Below are positions 14,832-20,808 of a stretch of DNA of 21,334 nucleotides, piece after piece. Source of the DNA: CAVTUU01 sp045804965 (GTDB lineage Bacteria > Chloroflexota > Chloroflexia > Thermomicrobiales > UBA6265); NCBI GenBank assembly GCA_045804965.1, contig JBJMMD010000018.1, forward strand, positions 1 to 21,334. The letters run 5' to 3'. The notes beneath the pieces were generated by a model, which was given only the letters and a program-made list of their open reading frames with translations, did no database searches and was not told where the DNA came from. How positions within the stretch are numbered: position 1 is the stretch's first letter; every line of letters starts with the position of its first letter. A program made the position numbers and the translations under genes.

Positions 14832-15686
14832 TCAGCAGTTGATCCGCTGCTCAAGCCACTCGACTAAATAGGTGATGACTTCGGGGCCCACCGGTTCGTT
14901 GAAGATTTCGTGCCGCAACCCGGGCCAAATCTTTAACGTCTTGTCCCGGCTCGCGGCCCGTTCGATCACGAGCCGCGAACCGCTCGGGAAGGTCAAAGTG
15001 TCATCCCCGCCATGCATCACAAGCAGCGGCAAGGTGAGCTCATCAAGATGATTTTGGGTGTCCTCGCTCGCGCGGAGCAACGCCCGCGCCGTGCCAAGCG
15101 TCGTGCGCTGATTGCCGCAAATCGGGTCGTCTTGCTTCCGGCGTTCAACCTCCGGATCGCGGCTCAAGAGCCCTTGACGCTCGGGAAGGAGAGCCAAGTT
15201 TGGTCCGATCCGCGCCAGCCCAAGGAGCAGCCGCTTCAAGATTGGCGATGTGCTCTCGTCGATCACGATCGCCGGGGCGCTCAAGATCAAACCCGCGAGG
15301 TCGCTCTGCCGCCTCAGCGCATAGCGCGTCGCGATCAGACCGCCCATCGAGTGGCCGAGTACATACAGCGGCGTGTCCGGCTGTTCGCTTGCCGCTTGAT
15401 TTGCCACGAGTTCAAAGTCATCGACCAGATCATCAAATCGGCCAACTCGCGAGCGCGGTCCGTCGCTGCGGCCATGACCGCGATGATCGATCACGTAGAC
15501 GGCAAGATCTCGCGCGACGAGGGCGTCGATGACATGCAGGTACCGGCCGCCGTGGTCGTTGATACCGTGGGCGAGCACGACGACAGCTCTCAGAGGTTTG
15601 GCAGGCAGGAACCGCATCCCCCGCAACTGAAAGCCTCCAACGCCGGTCCAGGCAAGTTCTTCCGCCGTCGGAGCGGTTCCGGTCAT
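14832..15686 (-). CDS. Alpha/beta hydrolase, lysophospholipase/monoacylglycerol lipase-like
   Basis: This is a 284-residue cytoplasmic serine hydrolase of the Hydrolase_4/S33 group. The catalytic set is complete: Ser113 in GHSMGG, an acid in HGGDDTL (Asp229) and His259 in GLRHEIFNEP; the oxyanion region HGINDHGGRY (40-49) is typical of monoacylglycerol lipases and lysophospholipases. No signal peptide. Two adjacent ATG codons (15689 and 15686) follow GAGGAG; the second has the better spacing and is taken as the start. Upstream in-frame ATGs near 15735 are poorer. It is divergent from the AI-2E-family gene with about 40 bases between. An intracellular lipid or ester hydrolase is the likely role. 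Confidence 0.85.
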   Translation of the reverse strand: MTGTAPTAEELAWTGVGGFQLRGMRFLPAKPLRAVVVLAHGINDHGGRYLHVIDALVARDLAVYVIDHRGHGRSDGPRSRVGRFDDLVDDFELVANQAASEQPDTPLYVLGHSMGGLIATRYALRRQSDLAGLILSAPAIVIDESTSPILKRLLLGLARIGPNLALLPERQGLLSRDPEVERRKQDDPICGNQRTTLGTARALLRASEDTQNHLDELTLPLLVMHGGDDTLTFPSGSRLVIERAASRDKTLKIWPGLRHEIFNEPVGPEVITYLVEWLEQRINC

Positions 15687-15721
15687 CATCGCTCCTCGCT
15701 GTACATCGATACCATCCCGCT

Positions 15722-15730
15722 TGCTATGAT
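15722..15730 (+). promoter_or_regulatory. Extended -10 element TGCTATGAT before the AI-2E-family gene
   Basis: TGCTATGAT fits an extended -10 promoter exactly. It overlaps the first in-frame ATG of the downstream gene (15726), which conflicts with that ATG being the start codon of a transcript made from it. Confidence 0.45.
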
Positions 15731-16886
15731 TCATCATCGGCAAGGAGCATCAGCCATCGCTCGTCTCGATGAGCAAACGACAGCGACGTTGGAACCGGGC
15801 CACGATCATGCAGCCCCGGAGCGGGTCATTGCTCGCCTCGAACTTCCTTGGCGCACGATCGCCAGGATGGTCATTGCACTTACCATCATCTTGCTCATCG
15901 TCCGCCTCTGGTCGATCCTCCTCTTGTTCATTATCGGCTTGCTCTTGACGGCCGCGCTCAGCCCCGCGGTTGACTGGTTTCAACGGCGCGGGCTGCGCCG
16001 GGGAACCGCGGTCAGCTGCGTGCTCTTGGCGCTCCTCATCGGCTTCGTTCTGACGTTGCTGATCTTGATCCCGCCGATTGTTTCCGAAACCAGTATTTTC
16101 ATTAAGAACTCGCCAGACTATGTCGCGCACACGAAAGGCGTGCTGCAAGACCGATATCCGTCCCTCTATCAGCGTCTTATAAACTATGCAGACCAGAAAT
16201 CGGCGAACGGCGAGATTCCCGTCAACCTTCCCGTGCCCCGCATCCTCGCCGCCGGCGCCGGCGTTTTTCAGGTCATCAGCGACACGGTCGTGGTGTTCGT
16301 GATCACCGCCTACCTTTTGCTCGACGGCCAGCGCATCTACAAATGGTCTGTGCGCTATCTCCCTGACAACCAAGAGCGTAAGGTTCGGCAGGCCATGCCC
16401 GAGATCAGCTCAGTCGTCAGCGGTTATGTCGTCGGCCAAGTGTTGACGTCATTGCTGTTCGGCATTTACGCGTTTGTCGTATTGTCGCTCGCGGGCGTCC
16501 CGCAACCCCTTTTTCTCGCCTTACTTGCCGGGATCCTCGACGCGGTCCCGATCGTCGGCGTCTTTATCGCCACCATTCCCGCGGTGCTGCTTGCGTTGAC
16601 CGTCTCGATCCCAGTCGCGGTCATTGTCGTCGTCGCCTATGTGCTTTATCAGCAAGTCGAAAACTATGTCATCGTTCCCCGTGTCTACCGCGGCACTCTG
16701 CAAATCTCGTCCTTTGCGGTTCTGGTTGCAGTCATCATCGGCAGCGAACTACTCGGCATCATCGGTGCGCTCATGGCGCTACCGATCGCGGCCGCGATTC
16801 CGGTTGTCGAGCGGATCTGGATCCCCTCCGCCCGCCTTTCGCGGACTGCTGGCGAGCCGCAAAACGAGCCTGACGAATCAGCATAG
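15726..16886 (+). CDS. AI-2E family transporter (membrane permease)
   Basis: This is a 386-residue multi-spanning inner-membrane protein of the AI-2E/PerM exporter family. The N-terminal pair of helices (ARMVIALTIILLIVRLWSI and ILLLFIIGLLLTAAL) precedes a cytoplasmic loop, then helices around VVVFVITAYLLLDGQ, GQVLTSLLFGIYAFVVL and the signature LAGILDAVPIVGVFIATIPAVLLAL, and the ending VENYVIVPRVY. The soluble stretch at about 120-160 is typical. The first ATG (15726) lacks a ribosome-binding site and overlaps a -10 element; an AAGGAG at 15742-15747 points instead to codon 11, an ATC at 15756. The start is therefore uncertain by ten residues. Substrate unknown; the family exports ions or small metabolites. 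Confidence 0.85.
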   Translation: MIHHRQGASAIARLDEQTTATLEPGHDHAAPERVIARLELPWRTIARMVIALTIILLIVRLWSILLLFIIGLLLTAALSPAVDWFQRRGLRRGTAVSCVLLALLIGFVLTLLILIPPIVSETSIFIKNSPDYVAHTKGVLQDRYPSLYQRLINYADQKSANGEIPVNLPVPRILAAGAGVFQVISDTVVVFVITAYLLLDGQRIYKWSVRYLPDNQERKVRQAMPEISSVVSGYVVGQVLTSLLFGIYAFVVLSLAGVPQPLFLALLAGILDAVPIVGVFIATIPAVLLALTVSIPVAVIVVVAYVLYQQVENYVIVPRVYRGTLQISSFAVLVAVIIGSELLGIIGALMALPIAAAIPVVERIWIPSARLSRTAGEPQNEPDESA

Positions 16887-16908
16887 CTGCCGAATCATCT
16901 TCGTGTTC

Positions 16909-16937
16909 CTCGTCAACGCGGACATCATGGGTACAAT
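16909..16937 (+). promoter_or_regulatory. Promoter candidate for the Mrp gene
   Basis: TACAAT (16932-16937, five of six matches) is preceded after about 16 bases by TCGTCA (four of six). The predicted start is near 16944, some 70 bases before the ATG at 17015. Confidence 0.4.
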
Positions 16938-16954
16938 TGTGACTGAGTCCGATG

Positions 16955-16969
16955 CTATCGAAGCGATAG
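16955..16969. promoter_or_regulatory. Dyad in the Mrp leader
   Basis: CTATCG-AAG-CGATAG, a perfect 6+6 inverted repeat, lies just downstream of the predicted Mrp transcription start, where a repressor could block transcription. Which regulator would bind is unknown. Confidence 0.4.
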
Positions 16970-17014
16970 TGCTTGACCGCCATTGCATTTGTCCTCGACT
17001 CTAGAAAGACAGCG

Positions 17015-18127
17015 ATGACAATCGCCCCGAATGGTCAGACAGACCTGACCAAAGAACAGATCATCGATGCGATCAGACCAGTCAACGACCCGGAAATCGG
17101 CCGGGGATTGGTCGATCTCGGCATGGTTCCCAACGTCGAGATCGATGGCCGGAACGTTCGCGTGCATATTGAATTGACGACGCCCGCCTGTCCACTGCGC
17201 GGCAAGATCGAAGAAGATGTCCGCCAGGCGCTGACAACCGTTCTTGATCTTGGCGAAGTCACCTTCGCCTGGACTTCGCGCGTGCGTGCCAGCGGCACCG
17301 GCAAATCCGACGCTGAACCGATCAAGGGCGTCAAGAACACAGTCGCCGTCGCCTCCGGCAAGGGCGGCGTCGGGAAATCGACGGTCGCCGTCAACATCGC
17401 CGTCGCCCTCGCCAAGGCCGGAGCCGCGGTGGGTTTGCTCGACACCGACGTCTACGGCCCGAGCATCCCATTGATGATGGGCGCAAAAGGCGCGCCTGGC
17501 ATGCGCAACAACAAGATCGTGCCATTGGAAGCGCATGGCGTGAAGTTGATGAGCATCGGCTTCCTGCTCGACGCCGAGAAAGCGCTGATCTGGCGCGGCC
17601 CGCTTGTCGCCCAGTTGATTACGCAGTTCCTCAACGATGTCGATTGGGGTGAACTCGATTACCTTGTGATCGATCTTCCGCCCGGCACCGGCGATGTACA
17701 GCTCACGCTCGCGCAGAGGATCCCGATTTCCGGCGCCGTGATCGTGACGACGCCGCAAGATGTCGCCCTCGCCGATGCGATCAAGGGCCTCAAGATGTTC
17801 CAGGAGGTGAAAACACCGATTCTGGGCATTGTCGAAAACATGAGTGGGTTCGTCTGCCCATGCTGCAATACGCTGACCGAGATCTTCAGCAGCGGCGGCG
17901 GCAAGCGAGTTGCCGAGCAGAACAGCGTCGAACTCCTCGGCCAAATCCCGCTCGAGCCGAGCGTCGTTACCGGCGGCGATACCGGCCTTCCCGTCGTTGC
18001 CACCGCGCCGGACTCGACGACCGGCAAGGCCTTCCAACACGCCGCCGAACGCGTTGCCGCTCGCCTCTCCGTCGAGGCCGTCAACAAGCCCCGCAAACCA
18101 ACGATCATGCTCAAAACGGTGCGGTGA
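17015..18127 (+). CDS. Mrp/ApbC-type iron-sulfur cluster carrier ATPase
   Basis: This 370-residue cytoplasmic P-loop ATPase carries and delivers 4Fe-4S clusters. An N-terminal MIP18 (DUF59) domain covers residues 12-90, with the conserved TTPACP (Cys59). The ATPase domain follows with the deviant Walker A GKGGVGKST (115-123), DTDVYGPSIP (143-152), the Walker B-type VIDLPPGTGD (218-227) and a CPCC pair (Cys281, Cys284) that holds the cluster at the dimer interface. The start is ATG 17015; an in-frame TTG at 16973 would only add 14 non-conserved residues. It is a single-gene transcript ended by a strong terminator. With the YggX-type protein 6 kb upstream it points to ordinary iron-sulfur maintenance. 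Confidence 0.93.
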   Translation: MTIAPNGQTDLTKEQIIDAIRPVNDPEIGRGLVDLGMVPNVEIDGRNVRVHIELTTPACPLRGKIEEDVRQALTTVLDLGEVTFAWTSRVRASGTGKSDAEPIKGVKNTVAVASGKGGVGKSTVAVNIAVALAKAGAAVGLLDTDVYGPSIPLMMGAKGAPGMRNNKIVPLEAHGVKLMSIGFLLDAEKALIWRGPLVAQLITQFLNDVDWGELDYLVIDLPPGTGDVQLTLAQRIPISGAVIVTTPQDVALADAIKGLKMFQEVKTPILGIVENMSGFVCPCCNTLTEIFSSGGGKRVAEQNSVELLGQIPLEPSVVTGGDTGLPVVATAPDSTTGKAFQHAAERVAARLSVEAVNKPRKPTIMLKTVR

Positions 18128-18164
18128 TATCTGCGAAGGATTTGCTCGGCGGTTTTAGAGAATT

Positions 18165-18200
18165 GCGCCGGCCCTCACTCGGGCCGGCGCGTTTCTTTCC
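18165..18200 (+). terminator. Intrinsic terminator after the Mrp gene
   Basis: A perfect 10-base-pair stem, GCGCCGGCCC and GGGCCGGCGC with a six-base loop (TCACTC), is followed by GTTTCTTTCC. It stands 37 bases after the Mrp stop codon and before the convergent antitoxin gene. The U-rich tail suits the plus strand. Confidence 0.85.
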
Positions 18201-18212
18201 AGCGAGGAGATC

Positions 18213-18494
18213 TTATGCTCCGTGCTTCAACCGTTCTCTGACCCACATGCGGATGAGCGTCGAGGGGCCGATTCCCAATTCTTGAGCTCGACGAGCAAGC
18301 TCGGCGCGGTCTTGAGCAGTGAAGCGTACCGCAATCGGGTTGGAGAGACTCTTGGCAAAACGCGCCTGAACCGGTTCGAGTTCATCAAGGTAGTCGGTAA
18401 TGCTGTGTGTATCCCACCACGCGGCTTCTTCTTCCCGGCTCGCGAAGTCCGGGATGCGCCGGCCGGGACTTAATGGATGCTGTTGTTCACTCAT
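18213..18494 (-). CDS. CopG-family antitoxin
   Basis: This 93-residue protein is of the CopG-antitoxin type, the DNA-binding partner of a toxin-antitoxin pair. Its N-terminal half has the family's hallmark IPDFASREEEAAWWDTHS segment, which normally wraps the toxin, and its C-terminal half is a ribbon-helix-helix: a strand (NPIAVRF), then helices TAQDRAELARRAQELG and GPSTLIRMWVRERL. The ATG at 18494 overlaps the toxin stop by an ATGA, so the two are translationally coupled, toxin first. RHH antitoxins of this kind repress their own operon, consistent with the palindrome at 18796-18810. Confidence 0.85.
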   Translation of the reverse strand: MSEQQHPLSPGRRIPDFASREEEAAWWDTHSITDYLDELEPVQARFAKSLSNPIAVRFTAQDRAELARRAQELGIGPSTLIRMWVRERLKHGA

Positions 18495-18787
18495 TCAGCC
18501 TGCCCTCCTCTTTGTTGATGGTAGAGGACACGTTCGGAACGATCGGCAGGCCGTGCTGTGAAGACATAGAATACGCCCGCGGACTCGAACGGAACCTGTC
18601 CGATCACGACAGCGAGGATTCGGCCGCCAACGTCTGGGCCAAGAATCACGAGGCGGTCTTTATAGCTTTGTTTGAACAGCAAAGAATCACTGTGACAAGC
18701 ATGCTCCACATCCTCTTCGGTGACTCCGTGATGACTAATATGCTCGATATTCCAGTCATCCCGGCCCAAGCGGTCTATCTCGATCAT
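18491..18787 (-). CDS. BrnT-like ribonuclease toxin
   Basis: This 98-residue protein resembles the BrnT/DUF4258 group of small RelE-fold RNase toxins. The typical N-terminal NIEHISHHGVTEEDVEHA helix, a central DRLVILGPDVGGRILAVVIG beta hairpin, and the closing GVFYVFTARPADRSERVLYHQQRG with Arg/Ser/Arg residues all fit. It stands upstream of the antitoxin gene with an ATGA overlap. The start is uncertain: ATG at 18787 and an in-frame GTG at 18796 are both possible and neither has a clear ribosome-binding site, as is common for tightly controlled toxins. Activity on RNA is inferred from the family, not from catalytic residues seen here. Confidence 0.75.
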   Translation of the reverse strand: MIEIDRLGRDDWNIEHISHHGVTEEDVEHACHSDSLLFKQSYKDRLVILGPDVGGRILAVVIGQVPFESAGVFYVFTARPADRSERVLYHQQRGGQAE

Positions 18788-18795
18788 ATGGAGCA

Positions 18796-18810
18796 CAATG
18801 TATTACATTG
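18796..18810. promoter_or_regulatory. Perfect 15-base palindrome at the toxin-antitoxin operon start
   Basis: CAATGTATTACATTG is a perfect inverted repeat about the central T. It overlaps a possible GTG start and lies immediately before the ATG of the toxin. A second inverted pair, GTATT-N7-AATAC, overlaps it (18800-18816). This is the expected place for an autoregulatory ribbon-helix-helix operator. A TTGACG that may be the -35 lies at 18838-18843. Confidence 0.6.
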
Positions 18811-18862
18811 GAATACAAACCTCAAGTCGTGAACCTTCGTCAAGATTGATTCGGGCGCTCGC

Positions 18863-19762
18863 TCAACGACCAGCCATTCGCTCAACGACGGGCGCGAACG
18901 ACTCCATGAGTTCGTCGGCGACAGAGATGTAGGAAATGCCAAAGCGTTCGCGGCGGTCGAGGAGTTGATCGCACATTTCTTCGACCGAGCCGATGAGCGC
19001 CACGGGCGATCCGGACTGCTTCATCTGCTCCAGGTCGAGGCCGAATTGCTCAATGAATCGAGGCACTTGGCGCCCGGCGGCGATCAGATTGATGCCGAGC
19101 TCGAGTTCGTCGAAGCGCTCTCCGGCTTCGCGGCGAATGACGTCGATTCTCGCCGCGAAGTCGTCCGCTGTTTCACGCGGCGGCACGCCCAGCGTAACGA
19201 TGTCCGCTTCACGGGCCGCGAGACCGAGGAGACGATGGCCGGAGGCGGCGATCATGATTGGCGGTCTCGGCTGCTGGACGGGTCGCGGAAAGACATCAGC
19301 GTCAGCGATCGTAGAGGTCGCGCTCGTGCTGCTCACGTGTTCACCACTCAGCAGAGCCTTGATGATGCCAAGCGATTCGGCCAATCGCGCCACGCGCACG
19401 CCACCTGACTCAAACGGGATCCCCAGCTTGCGGTAGTCAGATTCGGCGTTCGGGCGGCCCGCCCCAAGTCCGAGCTCGAATCGCCCATTCGAGAGGAGAT
19501 CGACCGTCGCCGATTCCCGCGCCACGAAAACCGGATTCCGGTAGTCGTTGGCAAGGACGAACGTTCCGACGCGAAGCGTTTGCGTCGCGACCGCGGCCGC
19601 GGTGAGCGCCGGAAACGGCGCGAATGTCAGCCCGAGCGTGTCTGGGATGAGCAGTGTCGAATAGCCTAAGGTCTCGATCTGGCGCGCTTTGGCGATCCAC
19701 CCGGCGGCGGATTGGGCCTGCGCGGCAACGACGCCAAACCGAAAACGTCGATTTGTGATCAC
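18863..19762 (-). CDS. LLM-class flavin/F420-dependent oxidoreductase
   Basis: This is a roughly 300-residue cytoplasmic oxidoreductase with the luciferase-like monooxygenase fold, probably using F420 (TIGR03621-like subgroup). Evidence includes the N-terminal FRFGVVAAQAQS, then LGYSTLLIPDTLG, LRVGTFVLANDYRNPVFVARESATVDLLSNGRFELGLGAGR (key GLGAG), PRPPIMIAASGHRLLGLAAREADIVTLG and a C-terminal GSVEEMCDQL. GAGGAGG directly abuts an ATG at 19768, too close for initiation there, whereas a GTG at 19762 has ideal six-base spacing, so the GTG is taken. Substrate is unknown. Its leader contains the 28-base dyad at 19779-19806, shared with the divergent gene. It stands next to a toxin-antitoxin pair and a DNA-modification-type gene without an obvious functional link. 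Confidence 0.85.
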   Translation of the reverse strand: MITNRRFRFGVVAAQAQSAAGWIAKARQIETLGYSTLLIPDTLGLTFAPFPALTAAAVATQTLRVGTFVLANDYRNPVFVARESATVDLLSNGRFELGLGAGRPNAESDYRKLGIPFESGGVRVARLAESLGIIKALLSGEHVSSTSATSTIADADVFPRPVQQPRPPIMIAASGHRLLGLAAREADIVTLGVPPRETADDFAARIDVIRREAGERFDELELGINLIAAGRQVPRFIEQFGLDLEQMKQSGSPVALIGSVEEMCDQLLDRRERFGISYISVADELMESFAPVVERMAGR

Positions 19763-19778
19763 GCTCATCCTCCTCGAA

Positions 19779-19806
19779 GACGCGCGACACGCACGTGTCA
19801 CGCGTC
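19779..19806. promoter_or_regulatory. 28-base near-perfect dyad in the LLM/hypermodification divergent region
   Basis: The minus strand reads GACGCG..ACACG..CGTGT..CGCGTC: twelve of fourteen positions pair. It sits just upstream of the LLM ribosome-binding site and roughly 40-70 bases upstream of the other gene's -10. It may be an operator for both genes, or a hairpin in the LLM leader. Confidence 0.55.
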
Positions 19807-19845
19807 AAAAAGTATTGTTCGGACGAACTCCATATTCGCCACTGC

Positions 19846-19851
19846 TATGAT
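19846..19851 (+). promoter_or_regulatory. Extended -10 element for a leaderless transcript
   Basis: TGC followed by TATGAT ends six bases before the ATG at 19858, so transcription would start at the initiation codon. No -35 consensus is present, which an extended -10 can tolerate. Confidence 0.55.
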
Positions 19852-19857
19852 CGTGCC

Positions 19858-20808
19858 ATGAACCCCACGCCGCGACCGCAGGTCTACGACACTTACTGGC
19901 GCTTCGCCGCGGAACGGCAAGCGATCTTCTTTCGCCGGTTTCGCGGCGAGGATCCGCTGTGGAGCGACGATGCCATTCTTTCCGACTACAAGTTCTGCAA
20001 CGCTTACCGGGCGAGCGACCGCGTCTCGCAATTCCTCATTCGGGACGTGATCTCTCAGTTGAGATTCGACGGCGCGGATACGCTGTTTCGGATCGTGCTC
20101 TTCCGCTTGTTTAGCAAGGTCGACACCTGGCGCTTGCTGGAAGCGGCACACGGACCGATAAACGTGGCCACGTTCGATCCCAATGCCTTCGCCGAAACGC
20201 TCGACCGGGCGCTCTGGCGCGGCGAGGCGATCTACACGAACGCCTTCATTCTCTGCGCTCATAACGCGTACGGCCACGCGCGAAAGCACCGAAATCACCT
20301 CGCCCTGGTCGAGGCGATGCTGCGCGACGGTCTGGCCGCGCGGATCGCCCGCGCGAAACGATTGCAAGAGGTTTACGATCTTCTTCTCGCCTACCCGCTG
20401 ATCGGCCCGTTTATGGCTTACCAACTGGCAATCGATCTCAATTACAGCGAGCTCATCGACTTCGACGAGAACGAATTCACGATGCCTGGACCGGGCGCGA
20501 TCCGTGGTATCAAGAAATGCTTTGCCGATCTCGGGAACCGAACGATGTCGGAAATCATCAAGGAAATGGTTGCCTGCCAAGAGATCGAGTTTGCGCGCCT
20601 CGGCCTTCGCTTCGAGTCGCTTTTCGGCCGTTCGCTGCACGCGATCGACTGCCAGAATCTTTTCTGCGAGCTCGACAAATACGCGCGGGTCGCGTTCCCG
20701 GACCTAGCAAGCGACCGCATCCGGATCAAAACGCGCTTCCGCGCAGGTCCGCACCCGATCGACCTCTTCTATCCGCCGAAATGGGGAATCAACGATCGCA
20801 TCGGATAA
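19858..20808 (+). CDS. Solo 5-hmdU DNA kinase helical-domain / base-hypermodification family protein
   Basis: This 316-residue, mostly helical protein matches the family named for the helical domain of phage 5-hydroxymethyldeoxyuridine DNA kinase, related to the alpha-glutamyl/putrescinyl-thymine pyrophosphorylase group of DNA base hypermodification enzymes. The match is by pattern: YWRFAAERQAIFFRR near the start, SDYKFCNAYRASDRVSQFLIRDVI (about 42-65), the mid-protein FILCAHNAYG and a helix-hairpin-helix-like YPLIGPFMAYQLAIDLNYSELIDFDENEF with PGPGAIRGIKK, and a conserved C-terminal DCQNLFCELDKYAR with FYPPKWG. No P-loop kinase is fused or adjacent. Phage relatives act on hydroxymethyl-uracil in DNA; chromosomal solo copies have no proven role. 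There is no phage structural gene nearby. The start gives a leaderless transcript. Confidence 0.7.
   Translation: MNPTPRPQVYDTYWRFAAERQAIFFRRFRGEDPLWSDDAILSDYKFCNAYRASDRVSQFLIRDVISQLRFDGADTLFRIVLFRLFSKVDTWRLLEAAHGPINVATFDPNAFAETLDRALWRGEAIYTNAFILCAHNAYGHARKHRNHLALVEAMLRDGLAARIARAKRLQEVYDLLLAYPLIGPFMAYQLAIDLNYSELIDFDENEFTMPGPGAIRGIKKCFADLGNRTMSEIIKEMVACQEIEFARLGLRFESLFGRSLHAIDCQNLFCELDKYARVAFPDLASDRIRIKTRFRAGPHPIDLFYPPKWGINDRIG

Noticed and set aside
14645..14842. 65-codon plus-strand frame containing VILSVAKNL
   Set aside because: It is a translation of the dispersed intergenic repeat and overlaps the end of the hydrolase gene; not a gene.
15012..15725. N-terminal extension of the AI-2E-family frame (238 extra codons)
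   Set aside because: This part is antisense to the alpha/beta hydrolase and has no family match; the transporter begins at about 15726-15756.
16955..18040. 361-codon minus-strand frame opposite the Mrp gene
   Set aside because: The Mrp frame carries all family motifs; the antisense frame is a shadow of it.
19798..20640. 280-codon minus-strand frame opposite the hypermodification-type gene
   Set aside because: Composition and lack of a family indicate an antisense shadow; the plus frame has conserved-looking motifs and a promoter.
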